Shown here: positions 8,535-17,207 of the stretch, one piece after another
How the letters are laid out: every line of letters begins with the position of its first letter
Position numbering within the stretch: the stretch's first letter is position 1
Origin: STC-113 sp964553745
Lineage (GTDB): Bacteria; Patescibacteriota; Gracilibacteria; BD1-5; UBA2023
Reading direction: 5' to 3'
DNA length: 23,715 nt
Assembly: GCA_964553745.1 (NCBI GenBank)
Contig: CAZKLD010000020.1
Location: 1 to 23,715 of the forward strand
Made by a program: the position numbers and the translations under genes
The notes under the pieces: generated by a model
Told to the model about the DNA's origin: nothing
Database searches by the model: none
The model's input: the letters and a program-made list of their open reading frames with translations, nothing else

Positions 8535-8565
8535 AAACAAGAGCTTGCCAGGCAAGCTCTTGTTT
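8535..8565. terminator. Bidirectional terminator between convergent genes
   Basis: AAACAAGAGCTTGCC (8535-8549) and GGCAAGCTCTTGTTT (8551-8565) are perfectly complementary around one base. There are T-rich stretches on the far side in both directions. It sits between the methyltransferase fusion (plus) and the secreted protein (minus). Confidence 0.85.
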
Positions 8566-8568
8566 GTT

Positions 8569-9255
8569 TTACTGCCATGAATAGACATTTCAATCCGCAT
8601 CTATAACCGGCATGGCATTATCGGCAAAATGCTGTATCGTATTTATAAGGGTTATCGCATTAACGCTTACATAACGGCCATAGCTGTTATCCCACATTCT
8701 GTAAGTCCCATCCTCAGACGGCATTGCAACGATCCTCACCTTTACTCAATTCCGCAGATCGGTCACGCTGATTTTTGCAGGCTGGTTCTTGAAAACTGTT
8801 GAAACGCTTCAATATATGGAAGATTGGATATTGTTTACGATGTTCTGATTTTTTGTTGTTATGGTTATTACAGATCAATTCCACAATCTCGAGACATTTT
8901 TATAGAATTCTGAGATTTCAGGATAGCAGTAATTTGATTGTCCATAGTAATCATAGCTGCAATCTCAATAATAAGGCTGATTATAAGGTACAGGATAAGG
9001 GCTAGGGTAAGTCGGATAATTGTAAGGGTAATTATCAGGGGAAGGATTCGGATTAGGATTAGGGTAATTTTGAGGCGGATATACAGGACGCCGGTATTTC
9101 AGTGCATTGGCGTCAAATCCGTCCATGGCATTATCCTGATTATAATAAGAGTCACCGTATTGATAGCTCGAATCTAAATAATCCTGAGCAAACGGCTGGT
9201 TTGCAATACCTAATGCTAGGAGCAGGATTCCGGTGAGCAGAATTGATTTTTTCAT
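8569..9255 (-). CDS. Secreted protein with signal peptide and Pro/Asn/Tyr-rich linker, unknown
   Basis: Under the standard code this stops at 8965; with TGA as Gly it continues to TAA at 8569, giving 228 residues, and the extra part is compositionally ordinary protein. A signal peptide (MKKSILLTGILLLALGIANQPFAQ, cleavage after FAQ or nearby) is followed by a linker dominated by P, N and Y (about residues 57-96), a short Cys-containing tract (GDCSYDYYG...YCYPE), and a C-terminal globular part with ISVTDLRNGVKVRIVAMPSEDGTYR and YGRYVSVNAITLI strands that may form a small beta-barrel. The linker suggests a wall- or surface-spanning spacer. I do not recognise the family. The five TGA codons of the C-terminal half support code 25 independently of known domains. 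Confidence 0.75.
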
Positions 9256-9549
9256 ATGCTTATCTTAAATTTACTATAGGTTTATTATATGCAATTATAT
9301 GAAATCGATATGCCCGAATATGTGAATTTATGGTACTTATTGTGTGAATCTGGAGTGATATTTGATTTGATTTCCTGATTACTAAGTGATGAATCAAAGT
9401 CATTCAGCTAATATATGCAGGCTTTAAACTCGAACTTAATTGATACGGTTCTTTGGGAAGGATGCCATGTGATTTGACATTTATTGTATTTTAGCTAGAT
9501 TAAATCTGCAAACACAAATAAATCTTATGAAAAAGGGAGGGAACTGAAC
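9256..9549. other. Divergent intergenic region
   Basis: This AT-rich region lies between the secreted protein (minus) and a standard-code-like gene (plus). It contains a TATAAT on the minus strand (9289-9284) before the secreted protein and the 9474-9501 promoter. I see no gene. The left edge of the second standard-code-like segment should lie here. Confidence 0.5.
9474..9501 (+). promoter_or_regulatory. Putative promoter of the 9550-10065 gene
   Basis: TTGACA (9474-9479), a 16-base spacer and TAGATT (9496-9501) precede the ATG by about 50 bases. Confidence 0.55.
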
Positions 9550-10065
9550 ATGATAGAATTCATCATCCTCGGCGTATTTTTACTGGCTTTTGTGGCAATG
9601 TATTACGTTATCTGCAATTGCTTCCATAGAATATCGCAGAGACTCTCACGGAGAGGAGGCAAGAGCTATAAGAAATGGGAGTTTTACGTGCCCATATACA
9701 ACATGGTTCTATTGCTTGAGATGGGAGGTTTCCCGCGAGCATACATGCTTTTCTTCTTCTTTGGAGGAGTGCTCTACGGATTTTGCGGCAAGGGGCTCGA
9801 TAGCGGGGATACCTTAACCCAATTCGTCTCTGCAATCGGCATTCTCGCATTGGGCCTGCTGACGCTCTTAATCCAATACAAGTGCTCGATGAGGATTGCG
9901 GCTAAGCTGGGGGAAAATCTTAAAACAGTCAGGATTTACACACTGACTTGGCTCCTTTGCGGAGTGTTTTCGGAATCCCTCATCATCCTTCTGCCGGTAT
10001 CGTTCTTATTCTGGGGCATGCTTTTGAATACCCTAAGCAAAGAGAAAGATCCCGCCTACGCCTGA
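9550..10065 (+). CDS. Multi-pass membrane protein, DUF5684-like (standard-code-like)
   Basis: This 171-residue protein has about four transmembrane helices. The segment KSYKKWEFYVPIYNMVLLLEMGG resembles the 'gkpgW..liPiYN.y.ll' core of DUF5684-type membrane proteins; the function is unknown. The start has a very strong Shine-Dalgarno (GGGAGGGA, 7 bases upstream). The stop is TGA and a GC-rich terminator follows 18 bases later; in code 25 translation would run 22 codons further, through the hairpin. All of its glycines (about 16) use GGN and none uses TGA, unlike neighbours where most glycines are TGA. Codons are GC-richer. It therefore looks foreign to a code-25 genome. Confidence 0.78.
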   Translation: MIEFIILGVFLLAFVAMYYVICNCFHRISQRLSRRGGKSYKKWEFYVPIYNMVLLLEMGGFPRAYMLFFFFGGVLYGFCGKGLDSGDTLTQFVSAIGILALGLLTLLIQYKCSMRIAAKLGENLKTVRIYTLTWLLCGVFSESLIILLPVSFLFWGMLLNTLSKEKDPAYA

Positions 10066-10083
10066 TTCTCATGTTCTTTACGG

Positions 10084-10113
10084 AAAAAGCCCCGCTATTG
10101 CGGGGCTTTTTTT
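10084..10113. terminator. Bidirectional GC-rich terminator between convergent standard-code-like genes
   Basis: AAAAAGCCCCGC-TATT-GCGGGGCTTTTTTT is symmetric, with an A-run on one side and a T-run on the other. It can stop both the 9550-10065 gene and the 10186-10782 gene. Its stem is much more GC-rich than the hairpins after the code-25 genes. Confidence 0.92.
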
Positions 10114-10185
10114 GACGTTGCCAATTCTCAGTAACGGATTACAAGATATGGTCTCTAGGTTTTTTGTTTTTGTGGAATCGCCAGA

Positions 10186-10782
10186 CTATGTCGAGATGAC
10201 ACCCTGATCTTTGAGAGCCTCAAGTGAATTGTAGCCATAGCTTACGGATGCCGCCGGAAAATCCTCCCGTAAGAAGGGTGCAGTAACTGCAACGCCTCCC
10301 TCAATAGAGATGATGCTCCGGATGTTCCCGTGAGACACCGGAACAGAACTTTCATGAGACTGGGGCCTTAATCCCAACTGCATATCGAGCTTTTCTCCGA
10401 TGCGTTTTTCCTTGAAGATTTCAATCTTGATGATGCCGATATCTTCTGGCCTTGGGAGAGCGATCTTATCGATGTATGCCCCTGGAATGTCGGAGAACAT
10501 GAATGATACGATAGGCTCTCTGTTGATAAGCCAGCTGCGGACATCTATGTTCCCAAGGGCAGAAATCACATAGCCGCCATTGTTGACAAGGGTCTCACGA
10601 CCGGTTATGACGCAGAGTCCGTCTATGCTAATGACAGCTAGCACCCTTTCGCTTGAACTGTTGTAGACTCTTACCGCAAACTCATCGCCTTTCTCTCCGG
10701 CTATGAAGTTTCTCCCTTTGTAATTGTGGACGGTGACGGGAACGTTGTTTACGGCGACATCGGCTTTGAACTGCTTTTTCAT
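10186..10782 (-). CDS. Conserved hypothetical protein (standard-code-like)
   Basis: This 198-residue soluble, beta-rich protein has no signal peptide. The block GEKGDEFAVRVYNSSSERVL followed by AVISIDGLCVITGRET and GGYVISALGNIDVRSW resembles a widespread uncharacterised bacterial family with a 'YevrvrNrs.eRvlvvvSVDGlnV..G' core; no function is known to me. The start is set by AGAGAGG 8 bases upstream. The stop is TAG. No TGA occurs in frame and glycines are all GGN. A promoter TTGACA (10858-10853) lies upstream. It is convergent with the membrane protein at 9550-10065 and shares its composition. Confidence 0.75.
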   Translation of the reverse strand: MKKQFKADVAVNNVPVTVHNYKGRNFIAGEKGDEFAVRVYNSSSERVLAVISIDGLCVITGRETLVNNGGYVISALGNIDVRSWLINREPIVSFMFSDIPGAYIDKIALPRPEDIGIIKIEIFKEKRIGEKLDMQLGLRPQSHESSVPVSHGNIRSIISIEGGVAVTAPFLREDFPAASVSYGYNSLEALKDQGVIST

Positions 10783-10831
10783 GGCATTTACCTCTCTTTG
10801 TTTTTATTTTTGACGCTAATCTAGCCGGGAC

Positions 10832-10862
10832 ATATTAATAATATTTTTCTATTGTCAATAGA
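10832..10862 (-). promoter_or_regulatory. Putative promoter of the 10186-10782 gene, within a palindrome
   Basis: The minus strand has TTGACA (10858-10853), then TAATAT (10837-10832) 15 bases on. The -35 lies inside the perfect palindrome TCTATTG-A-CAATAGA (10848-10862), which could be an operator. The TTGACAATAG string also precedes the 489-788 gene. Confidence 0.4.
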
Positions 10863-10890
10863 TATTCAAAATAATGCCTATCGTTCAATT

Positions 10891-12327
10891 TTATCTCAAA
10901 GAGTTATATAATCATAAGATTTCCGAATCAGAAAGTACTCTATTATAAATTCTTAAATCATCAATAGATCCATTGAAAAATAGATTATCTACATCATTTC
11001 ATATCTTAGTTGGGTTTGAACTATTATCTATAGTCGTTGAATCTGTAGAGGCGGATGGATAGCTAAATATTCAAGTTTGTACAAGGATTCAGTTGATAAA
11101 GATTTTCTGAGCATTTTTTCATCATACCCCCTTCTGATAAACTATATGCGTCCACTGTCAAATTTTTACATGAGATTGGATGGTGGTAGTATTGAAATAG
11201 TAATTTCCTGATGAAGTGTAACTTCATAACACCTTTCATGTCGTATTCACTATAAGATGAAAAGAGCACCAACTTGTTACGGTTGAGTGCTTTTTACAGA
11301 TTATCGGACGGCTTGCAGAGAGATCATCGGGTTTTATCCAAACTGAAACAGTCAGTAAATCACCAACCTCAGTATCTCAAGATTGAATATAATCATTAAT
11401 TCCATTGAATTTTCTAGCTTGTCATAATTTACCAGAAACACTTTGCATTCATGATCAGTATATAACTCAATTGAGGTTTGATCTGCTTAAGTCTTTCATT
11501 GATGTTCACGATAGGGTTTCCATGTCCCATAATCATACAAGCGATTCATCAAAAATTCCTAAGCTGGGATTCCTAATAAGATCATTGTTCTTAAAATAAA
11601 GATTTGTAAAAACGTCTGATCAGCTCATAGAAATATTGTTTCAGCTATTTTCATTTCAGAATATTGCTTTATATGAAGTTCCGCTTTGAGCCTTTACAAG
11701 ATCAATTGGTGAATTTGCAGATTGCACTGGGACTAAGGTTGAATTATTGAGAAGAATTCATATGTTATCTCACTTAGAGACCAAATATCTTCAACTATAG
11801 CTGCTTAAATCAGCGTTTACTTTCCCTATTCAATCAGAAAGAAATGTAAGCTGATTTTTATTTACGAATGGTATAAGAGATAATGCATTATTGCTGCCGT
11901 CTTCTAGGAATCACAATAGTTGGAATTTGCTTTGGTTTGAATTTGTTGAATATGTATAATATGTTAAATTGTCCAGAGGATCTTTTCATCATCAGGAGAT
12001 CTTTATCATATTAAGTACGTTTGCCCCAGCATATCATTGCTGTCAGAGAAGGATTCAAGAAGCTGTTATTGAAATCGGATTATCAGGTGCTGGATATCTT
12101 CATGAAGTTGCATTGAATACCGACAATCATTTTGCTATATTGCTCATGTCTGTTAATCTTGTAGAATCTCTGGCAGAAATGCTTTGAGAGGAGAAACTCA
12201 TAAATGCTATTGTGGCAAGAATCGCTAAGATTACAATCACTACTATAAGCTCCACGAGAGTAAAAGCTGAAATAGACTTCATTTGATTCGGTCTTCATTT
12301 GATTTTAAATTTATCTGCATCAAACAT
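10891..12327 (-). CDS. Prepilin-like surface protein with C-terminal LamG domain
   Basis: This 478-residue code-25 protein ends at TAA. A short leader ends at A/FTLVELIVVIVILAILATIAF, a class III prepilin signal with Glu at +5, so it is expected to be processed by prepilin peptidase. The pilin module (to about residue 220) contains RDSTRLTDMSNIAKG, a GGGKDPLD motif and YYTYSTN, all shared with three paralogs. The C-terminal ~220 residues form a LamG/concanavalin-like domain: LVGLWDME, GKLGQARKFNGINDYI, LTVSVWIKP, and NGSIDDLRIYNRVLSDSEI. LamG domains usually bind glycans or proteins. Two starts are possible (12327 or 12282); I used the first because paralogs have similarly long leaders. An extended -10 lies at 12401-12396. 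Likely role: pilus or pseudopilus-tip adhesin (inferred). Confidence 0.87.
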
Positions 12328-12395
12328 AATATAAAATTTAGATTAAAAGATACTCTTATCTAAGCGATTAACATAAAATTAACTGACTTAAATCA

Positions 12396-12420
12396 ATTAT
12401 AGCATACTTTTTTTGAAATT
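12396..12420 (-). promoter_or_regulatory. Extended -10 promoter of the LamG pilin gene
   Basis: The minus strand reads TATGCTATAAT, an extended -10 with TATAAT at 12401-12396 and a TTGAAT 16 bases before it. The same TAnGCTA core lies 70-90 bases upstream of the other three pilin genes. Confidence 0.6.
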
Positions 12421-12505
12421 CAAGTATTGCTGAATAACTTTAAATACATAACAATGCCTTCAGACAGTGATAACTCAGGGAATTATCCATTATAATTATT
12501 AAGAA

Positions 12506-12634
12506 ATGGAAGAAGCAGCATACTGAATAATTAAGACTCCGTTAAAGATTAAAATTACAAATCACTATTTTAATTCTATTAGCTTAAGCGTTAGGGCTTA
12601 TGAAAACTGCTTAATTGCCATAATCATAAATTAA
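12506..12634 (+). pseudogene. Small code-25 ORF, possible gene remnant
   Basis: ATG to TAA gives 42 residues beginning MEEAAYGIIKTPLKIKI, with one TGA glycine. The start faintly recalls the N-terminus of methylated-DNA cysteine methyltransferases (a 'TPLG.l.i' strand), but the sequence then degenerates and the catalytic PCHR is absent. It could equally be chance. Confidence 0.2.
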
Positions 12635-12787
12635 TTTGACAATTCCGCAAAAAGGCATATAGATGAATAAGAACCGAAATCCGAAATACATATTCTTCAA
12701 AGACCCGCTTGTGCGGGTTTTCTGACTTTATGGGGCTGATCGGCGATGATAAGGCAGTAAAAAATTTATTTTTTTATCTATCTAGCT
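12635..12787 (+). promoter_or_regulatory. Promoter and early terminator (attenuator-like) upstream of the ABC exporter
   Basis: TTGACA (12636-12641), a 16-base spacer and TATAGA (12658-12663) predict a transcript start near 12670. About 30 bases later comes a terminator-like hairpin, ACCCGC-TTGT-GCGGGT followed by T4 (about 12703-12722). The exporter ATG is at 12788. No gene lies between promoter and hairpin, so either a ~50-nt transcript is made or the hairpin attenuates the exporter. Confidence 0.5.
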
Positions 12788-14677
12788 ATGTACAAGAATC
12801 TAGAATATCTATTGGTATTTGCCAAAAAATTCAAGCTTTACTGGTTTTTGCTTTTAACTGTAACAGTTTTTTCGAGTGCAATCCAAGTCGCAATACCATA
12901 CCTTGCAAAATTGGAGATTGACCAGCTTGCGAATAGGCATGATTATCTTTCTTTCATAAAGAATTCACCATTCAATATTTTCCTCTTCATAGTCCTCATC
13001 GTCCTTCTTACAAATTTCCTAAACCAGATACTGTCCGTCATCTCGAGCGCGCTTAAGGACTACTATTGAAAAAAATTGGAAATGTCATTCAAAAATGATC
13101 TTTATCGAAGGATGAGAAATATTAAACCTTGATTTTTCCTAAATAAGAGAAATTCATATTTCTTCCAGGAATTCAGGGATCTGGGAAATATTCTGGATAG
13201 GGCAATGTCTTTTGTGATTGATTGTTTAAGGTCAATTCTGGAGTCGGTCTGAATTTTTCTAGTTTTCTCATTCATAGATTATAAGATTTGATTGGCGCTG
13301 ATTGCAATCGGTCTCATCACTTGGTTCACAGAAAGGAAAAGGCGCATCCTGCAGGAGCAGATGGATATGGATGATAAATTTGAAATTATCAGGAAATTGT
13401 GGAAATCAGAGAATGAGCTCATTGCCAATCGTCATTTGTTGCAGATTTCAGGATGAATCGAATTTGTTGAAAATTATATCAAAAATGTGTTTGAAGAAAG
13501 CTTCAGCAAGAAACTGATCTATCTGAAAAATGATATAAAATATAATTTCATTACAGTTTTTTCCAATCATTTGCTTACAACTTTTATAAAGGTAGTCGTA
13601 TGATATTCGGTTTTCTATTATAGTTCAAGCATCGGTCTCATGAGCATGACAATAATGTATGTCTGAAACATAAATAGCATAGTCTATAGATTCATGCAGA
13701 TGTATCTGAGCTCATACCTATCCCTTAAGACAAGCCTCCAGAAAATATGAATCATCTTTTCTCTGACTTCAAAGAACGATAAGGCAATAAAAGGCATTTG
13801 AAAAATCGAAAAGATAAAAATTGAGAATCTAGAGTTCAGGTACCCTTCGGTGAGCCAGGAAGAGCTCCAGATTTATGATGTGATGAATGAAAAGCTCAAA
13901 AAGATGTGAGACAGCAAAAAAGAGTGGATACAGAGAGATATTCATTTCATCAATGAAGCTATCGCAGAATCCAAAAAACCTAATCCGTATATCCTTAAGT
14001 GAGTTAATGCGCTTTTTGAAAAGTGAAAGATTTACTGAATAGTCTGAAGGAATTGAGTCTGAAAAACCACCCTTATAAATCTCATAATGTGATTTTTCGA
14101 TGAATTCGAATGATGATTGACATATTCGGATATAGACATAAAGACGATTGAAAATGGCTTTTTCGATTCGCATATTTCATATGTCAGCCAATCCCCATAT
14201 CTGATGGAAAATTTTTCAATCAAAGAAAACCTCCTTTTATGAGTGAAAAAAGAATTAAACGACAATGAGATTTATTCTTATCTAGATAAATTCTCTATGG
14301 AGAAGAAAATCAGGTCTCTCAGGAAATGATTGGATTCGGAAATATGATTCGAATCTGAATTCTCTGGCTGACAAAGGCAGCTCTTGGCGCTCATAAGGGC
14401 TATTCTTCAAGATAAGCAAATCATCATATTCGACGAATGAACAAATCAGCTAGATGCTGAGAATGAGCTCTTGGTCATGAAAGAGCTTCTCAAGAATAAA
14501 AAAGATAAAATAATCATCTTCATCACTCACAGGATGACAACAATCAAAAAAGCTGATCTGATATACTGCATCGATGATTGAAAGATATCAGATTCCTGAA
14601 CCCATAATGAGCTTCTCGAGAGGGAAAATGTCTACAAGAGCTTCTGGGAGAATCAAGTCGAAAAGGGTTTTGAGTAG
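12788..14677 (+). CDS. ABC exporter half-transporter (membrane domain fused to ATPase)
   Basis: This 629-residue protein ends at TAG. The N-terminal ~330 residues form a type-I exporter membrane domain (hydrophobic segments near 15-40, 62-85, 148-165, 165-185 and 265-310). The ATPase domain follows: LEFRYP (about 349), Walker A GRNGVGKTT (about 420-428), Q-loop VSQSPYL, signature SGGQRQ (526-531), Walker B IIIFDEG (about 545-551), H-loop THR (His 581). All three Walker A glycines are TGA, as are a signature glycine and the one after the Walker B Glu. About 45 charged residues are inserted between FRYP and Walker A, much more than usual. The cargo is unknown. It is convergent with the SBBP pilin gene. 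The catalytic Glu is present, so the site should hydrolyse ATP. Confidence 0.92.
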
Positions 14678-14714
14678 GTGCACGATGAAGCAGGATAAGG
14701 ATTAATCCTTACGG

Positions 14715-14749
14715 GCAAAATAAAGAGTGCAATGCGCTCTTTATTTTGC
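14715..14749. terminator. Bidirectional terminator between ABC exporter and SBBP pilin gene
   Basis: A 13-bp perfect stem, GCAAAATAAAGAG (14715-14727) and CTCTTTATTTTGC (14737-14749), lies 37 bases after the exporter stop and 7 bases after the pilin stop on the other strand. The arms themselves supply A/T-rich ends in both directions. Confidence 0.8.
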
Positions 14750-14755
14750 TTAAGA

Positions 14756-16870
14756 TTATTTGAATTTTGTAAAAAATATATCCGAGCCTGATCAATTGCT
14801 TGTTCTTATATCGCTTCAGCCATCGGTATCAAAATTTGCCGTTCACATATAATATCAAACCAAAAAGATATCATTGTTCGGAGTTGTTGCAATTCAATAT
14901 CAATTATCACTGCTAGCCGTTCATATGGTCTTAGTCCATCAATAGCTTCAGTTTGAATTTATTTTTATCAGGAATATATCTGAACTTCATAAATTGCTTT
15001 CTCTTATATCAGATCAGCCATCGGTATTGAAGTTCAATGGCCCCTTATAATATCAAGTCACCATAACATTGCCGCCCGTGTCTGTCCCTATTCCATATGA
15101 ATTATCAACAGATGATCATCATATTGTCTTTGTCCATAAGTAATTTCAACTTGCGCTTATTTTCATGATGAAAACATCTTCGCTTGATCAATTGCTTGTT
15201 TTGATATCAGATCAGCCATCGGTATTGAAGTTCACAGTTCATTTAAAATTTCAAGTCACAAAAATATTCCCGCTTGAATCAGCTTTTAATTTTTTTCAAA
15301 CATCGTCAGATGCTCATCATATAGTCTTTGTCCATCAATAGCTTCCGTTTGAATTGATCTTAGTGATGAAGACATCAGAAAAAGTCGCACTATTGCTTGT
15401 TTTGATATCAGATCAGCCATCGGTATTGAAGTTCACAGTTCATTTAAAATTTCAAGTCACAAAGATATTCCCCGTCGCATCTGTACTCAATCAATTTCAA
15501 GAATCTTCATTAGTTGATCATATCGTCTTAGTCCATCAATAGCTTCCGTTTGAATTGATCTTAGTGATGAAGACATCAGAATTGGTTCATCCGCTGCTAG
15601 TCTTGCTGTCCGTTCACCCATCTGTATTGAAATTTGAAGTTCATCTGAAGTTTCATGTAATATATATATTGTTATCTTTGTCTATGGCTAAAGAATTTCC
15701 TGAATCCCAGCCAGATCATCAGAATGTCTTAGTTCATCCGTAACTCCAATCTGAGTTGATTTTTGTAATGAAGATATCTCAGTCAGTTCATAATTGGCTT
15801 GTTTTGTTGTCGCCTCATCAGAAATCAACGGTTCAGTTGAAATATCAAGTAACATAGACATTATCGCTACTATCAGTTGCAACTGAATATCAATATGTGT
15901 TTTGTCACAATATTGCTTTCGTCTTAATATAATTTCATTCAGGACCATATTTTGATATGAACGTACCGACTCACCAGCCCAGTTTGCTGTCAACTCATGC
16001 TTCAGGATTGAAATCAACTGTGCTCTGATAAGATCAAACTACATATATGTTTCATGCTGAGTCCGTAGTTATTGCTAATCATGAATCATTCCAGGGTCAT
16101 CCAAAAGTCTTGGTCCATTTATATGAGACATTTCAAGTTTCTGGCACGGGATTTAAAGGCGTTGTAAATTCGATAAGGCTGCTAATTGTAACCGGAACTG
16201 AGGCTGTATTATTCTTAATTGCAACCATTCAAGTGTTTATGGTCGGATCGGAGATTACGAATCCTGTTGAAGAGGCCTGAAGCGCTGCAATGTCTTGTAT
16301 CGGCGTATATACCGTAGCTCAACTTGAGCTTCAGGTTCAAATTGAGTTTGATAGGATTATTCACATCCCATCTCACTTCTCATATGGATATCTGCTAGAA
16401 TATTCAAATCAGGAAACTTTTTCAATCCTGTCAAAAGGATTATAATTGAATGACAAATTATTGTTATTTTCCAGAAAAGCTAACAATTGGTATTTATTCT
16501 GAGGCTTGTTTGTCGTGTATGTATAATATGTCTCATCTAGAGGATCTTTTCCGCCGTCTGAAGAGAATTTTATGACATTAAGCGTGCTTGACCCTGCCTC
16601 TCATTGATATCATATAAGGGTTCCGGTTGTTGTAAATATCTTGACATTCTTGTCGGGCAAAGCATAGTTTCATCATATTGTATGATTTACTCATAATCAC
16701 TTTGCAATATTGCTCATATCAGCCATTCTAGTGGAATCACGTGCTGCCGAAGACTGATTGCTAAATGATAAGAATGCTATTGTAGCGAGTATTGCCAAGA
16801 TGACTATCACAACGATCAGTTCTACAAGAGTGAATCATAATCCCATGTTATGTCTTTTTGATTTATGCAT
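14756..16870 (-). CDS. Prepilin-like surface protein with SBBP beta-propeller repeats
   Basis: This 704-residue code-25 protein ends at TAA. The N-terminus MHKSKRHNMGLG/FTLVELIVVIVILAILATIAF is a class III prepilin signal. The shared pilin module runs to about residue 235 (RDSTRMADMSNIAKG, GGKDPLDE, YYTYTTN, DPTINTGMVAI). From about 250 to the end there are seven SBBP-type repeats of ~60-68 residues with the cycle GNIYVTGNFxGTVNFNTDGGSD ... DVFITKINSNGSYGWTKTIGG, consistent with one seven-bladed propeller. SBBP repeats are known in extracellular bacterial proteins; binding is inferred. A very large share of glycines is TGA, including most at the repeat turns. Two neighbouring repeats share 72 identical bases. 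It is followed by another paralog on the same strand. Confidence 0.9.
15191..15581 (-). repeat. Near-identical SBBP repeat units
   Basis: 15191-15262 and 15392-15463 are identical over 72 bases, offset by 201 bases (67 codons). 15331-15380 and 15532-15581 are identical over 50 bases at the same offset. This marks recent duplication or homogenisation of propeller blades inside the pilin gene. Confidence 0.85.
16221..16273 (-). repeat. 53-bp block identical to 18757-18809
   Basis: This block encodes STGFVISDPTINTGMVA at the end of the shared pilin module of the SBBP gene. It is identical to the same place in the next paralog (18757-18809) and diverged in the fourth (21081-21133). It lies just before the point where the C-terminal domains stop resembling each other. 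Confidence 0.85.
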
Positions 16871-17164
16871 GTTTTAAAAAATTTAAATATAAAAAAAATT
16901 ACTAATTTTGTTAAATCAGTCAATTTTAAGCATTAATGTTAATATGTTGAACCCGATAATTATAGCCTATTTTTCCTATAGGAAAAAATCTTTTTTTAAA
17001 AACATTTAAATTAAATTTAAGAAGTATGTTTTTGCCTGGATAAATGATTATTATAAATGCAATGGGTTTTTATTGTTGCCTAAGATATTGAGTCAGAACT
17101 AGCTATCGGGCCAACGGATAAAGAAAACATATGTCTTTTTTGCTCAGTAGATCGGCAATCATAT
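16871..17164 (-). promoter_or_regulatory. Upstream region of the SBBP pilin gene
   Basis: This AT-rich stretch has no gene. It holds a minus-strand -10, TATAAT (16964-16959), in the shared context AGGCTATAATT, about 89 bases before the ATG. Just upstream of it an 18-base perfect palindrome, TTTTTCCTATAGGAAAAA (16970-16987), covers the -35 area and could be an operator. The leader shares several blocks with the leader of the gene starting at 19406. Confidence 0.5.
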
Positions 17165-17194
17165 TAAATCCCAATTAAGACTAATTGGGATTTA
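17165..17194 (-). terminator. Terminator of the 17208-19406 pilin gene
   Basis: A 13-bp stem, TAAATCCCAATTA and TAATTGGGATTTA, around a 4-base loop starts 14 bases after the stop. The T-run is short. A related hairpin follows the paralog at 19655. Confidence 0.65.
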
Positions 17195-17207
17195 AAGATA
17201 AATTTGC

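Noticed and set aside
10066..10134. Code-25 extension of the 9550-10065 gene past its TGA
   Set aside because: The 22 added codons are the terminator hairpin itself, so the TGA is the original stop, although a code-25 cell might still read it.
9474..10862. Insertion sequence or integrated mobile element carrying the standard-code-like genes
   Set aside because: No transposase, integrase, terminal inverted repeats or target duplications were seen at the edges.
12663..12752. Short ORF starting inside the promoter at 12663
   Set aside because: Its ATG overlaps the predicted -10 and it runs through the terminator hairpin; it is likely chance.
14760..16020. CRISPR-like regular repeats
   Set aside because: The period (~200 bases) and conserved reading frame show SBBP protein repeats, not CRISPR.
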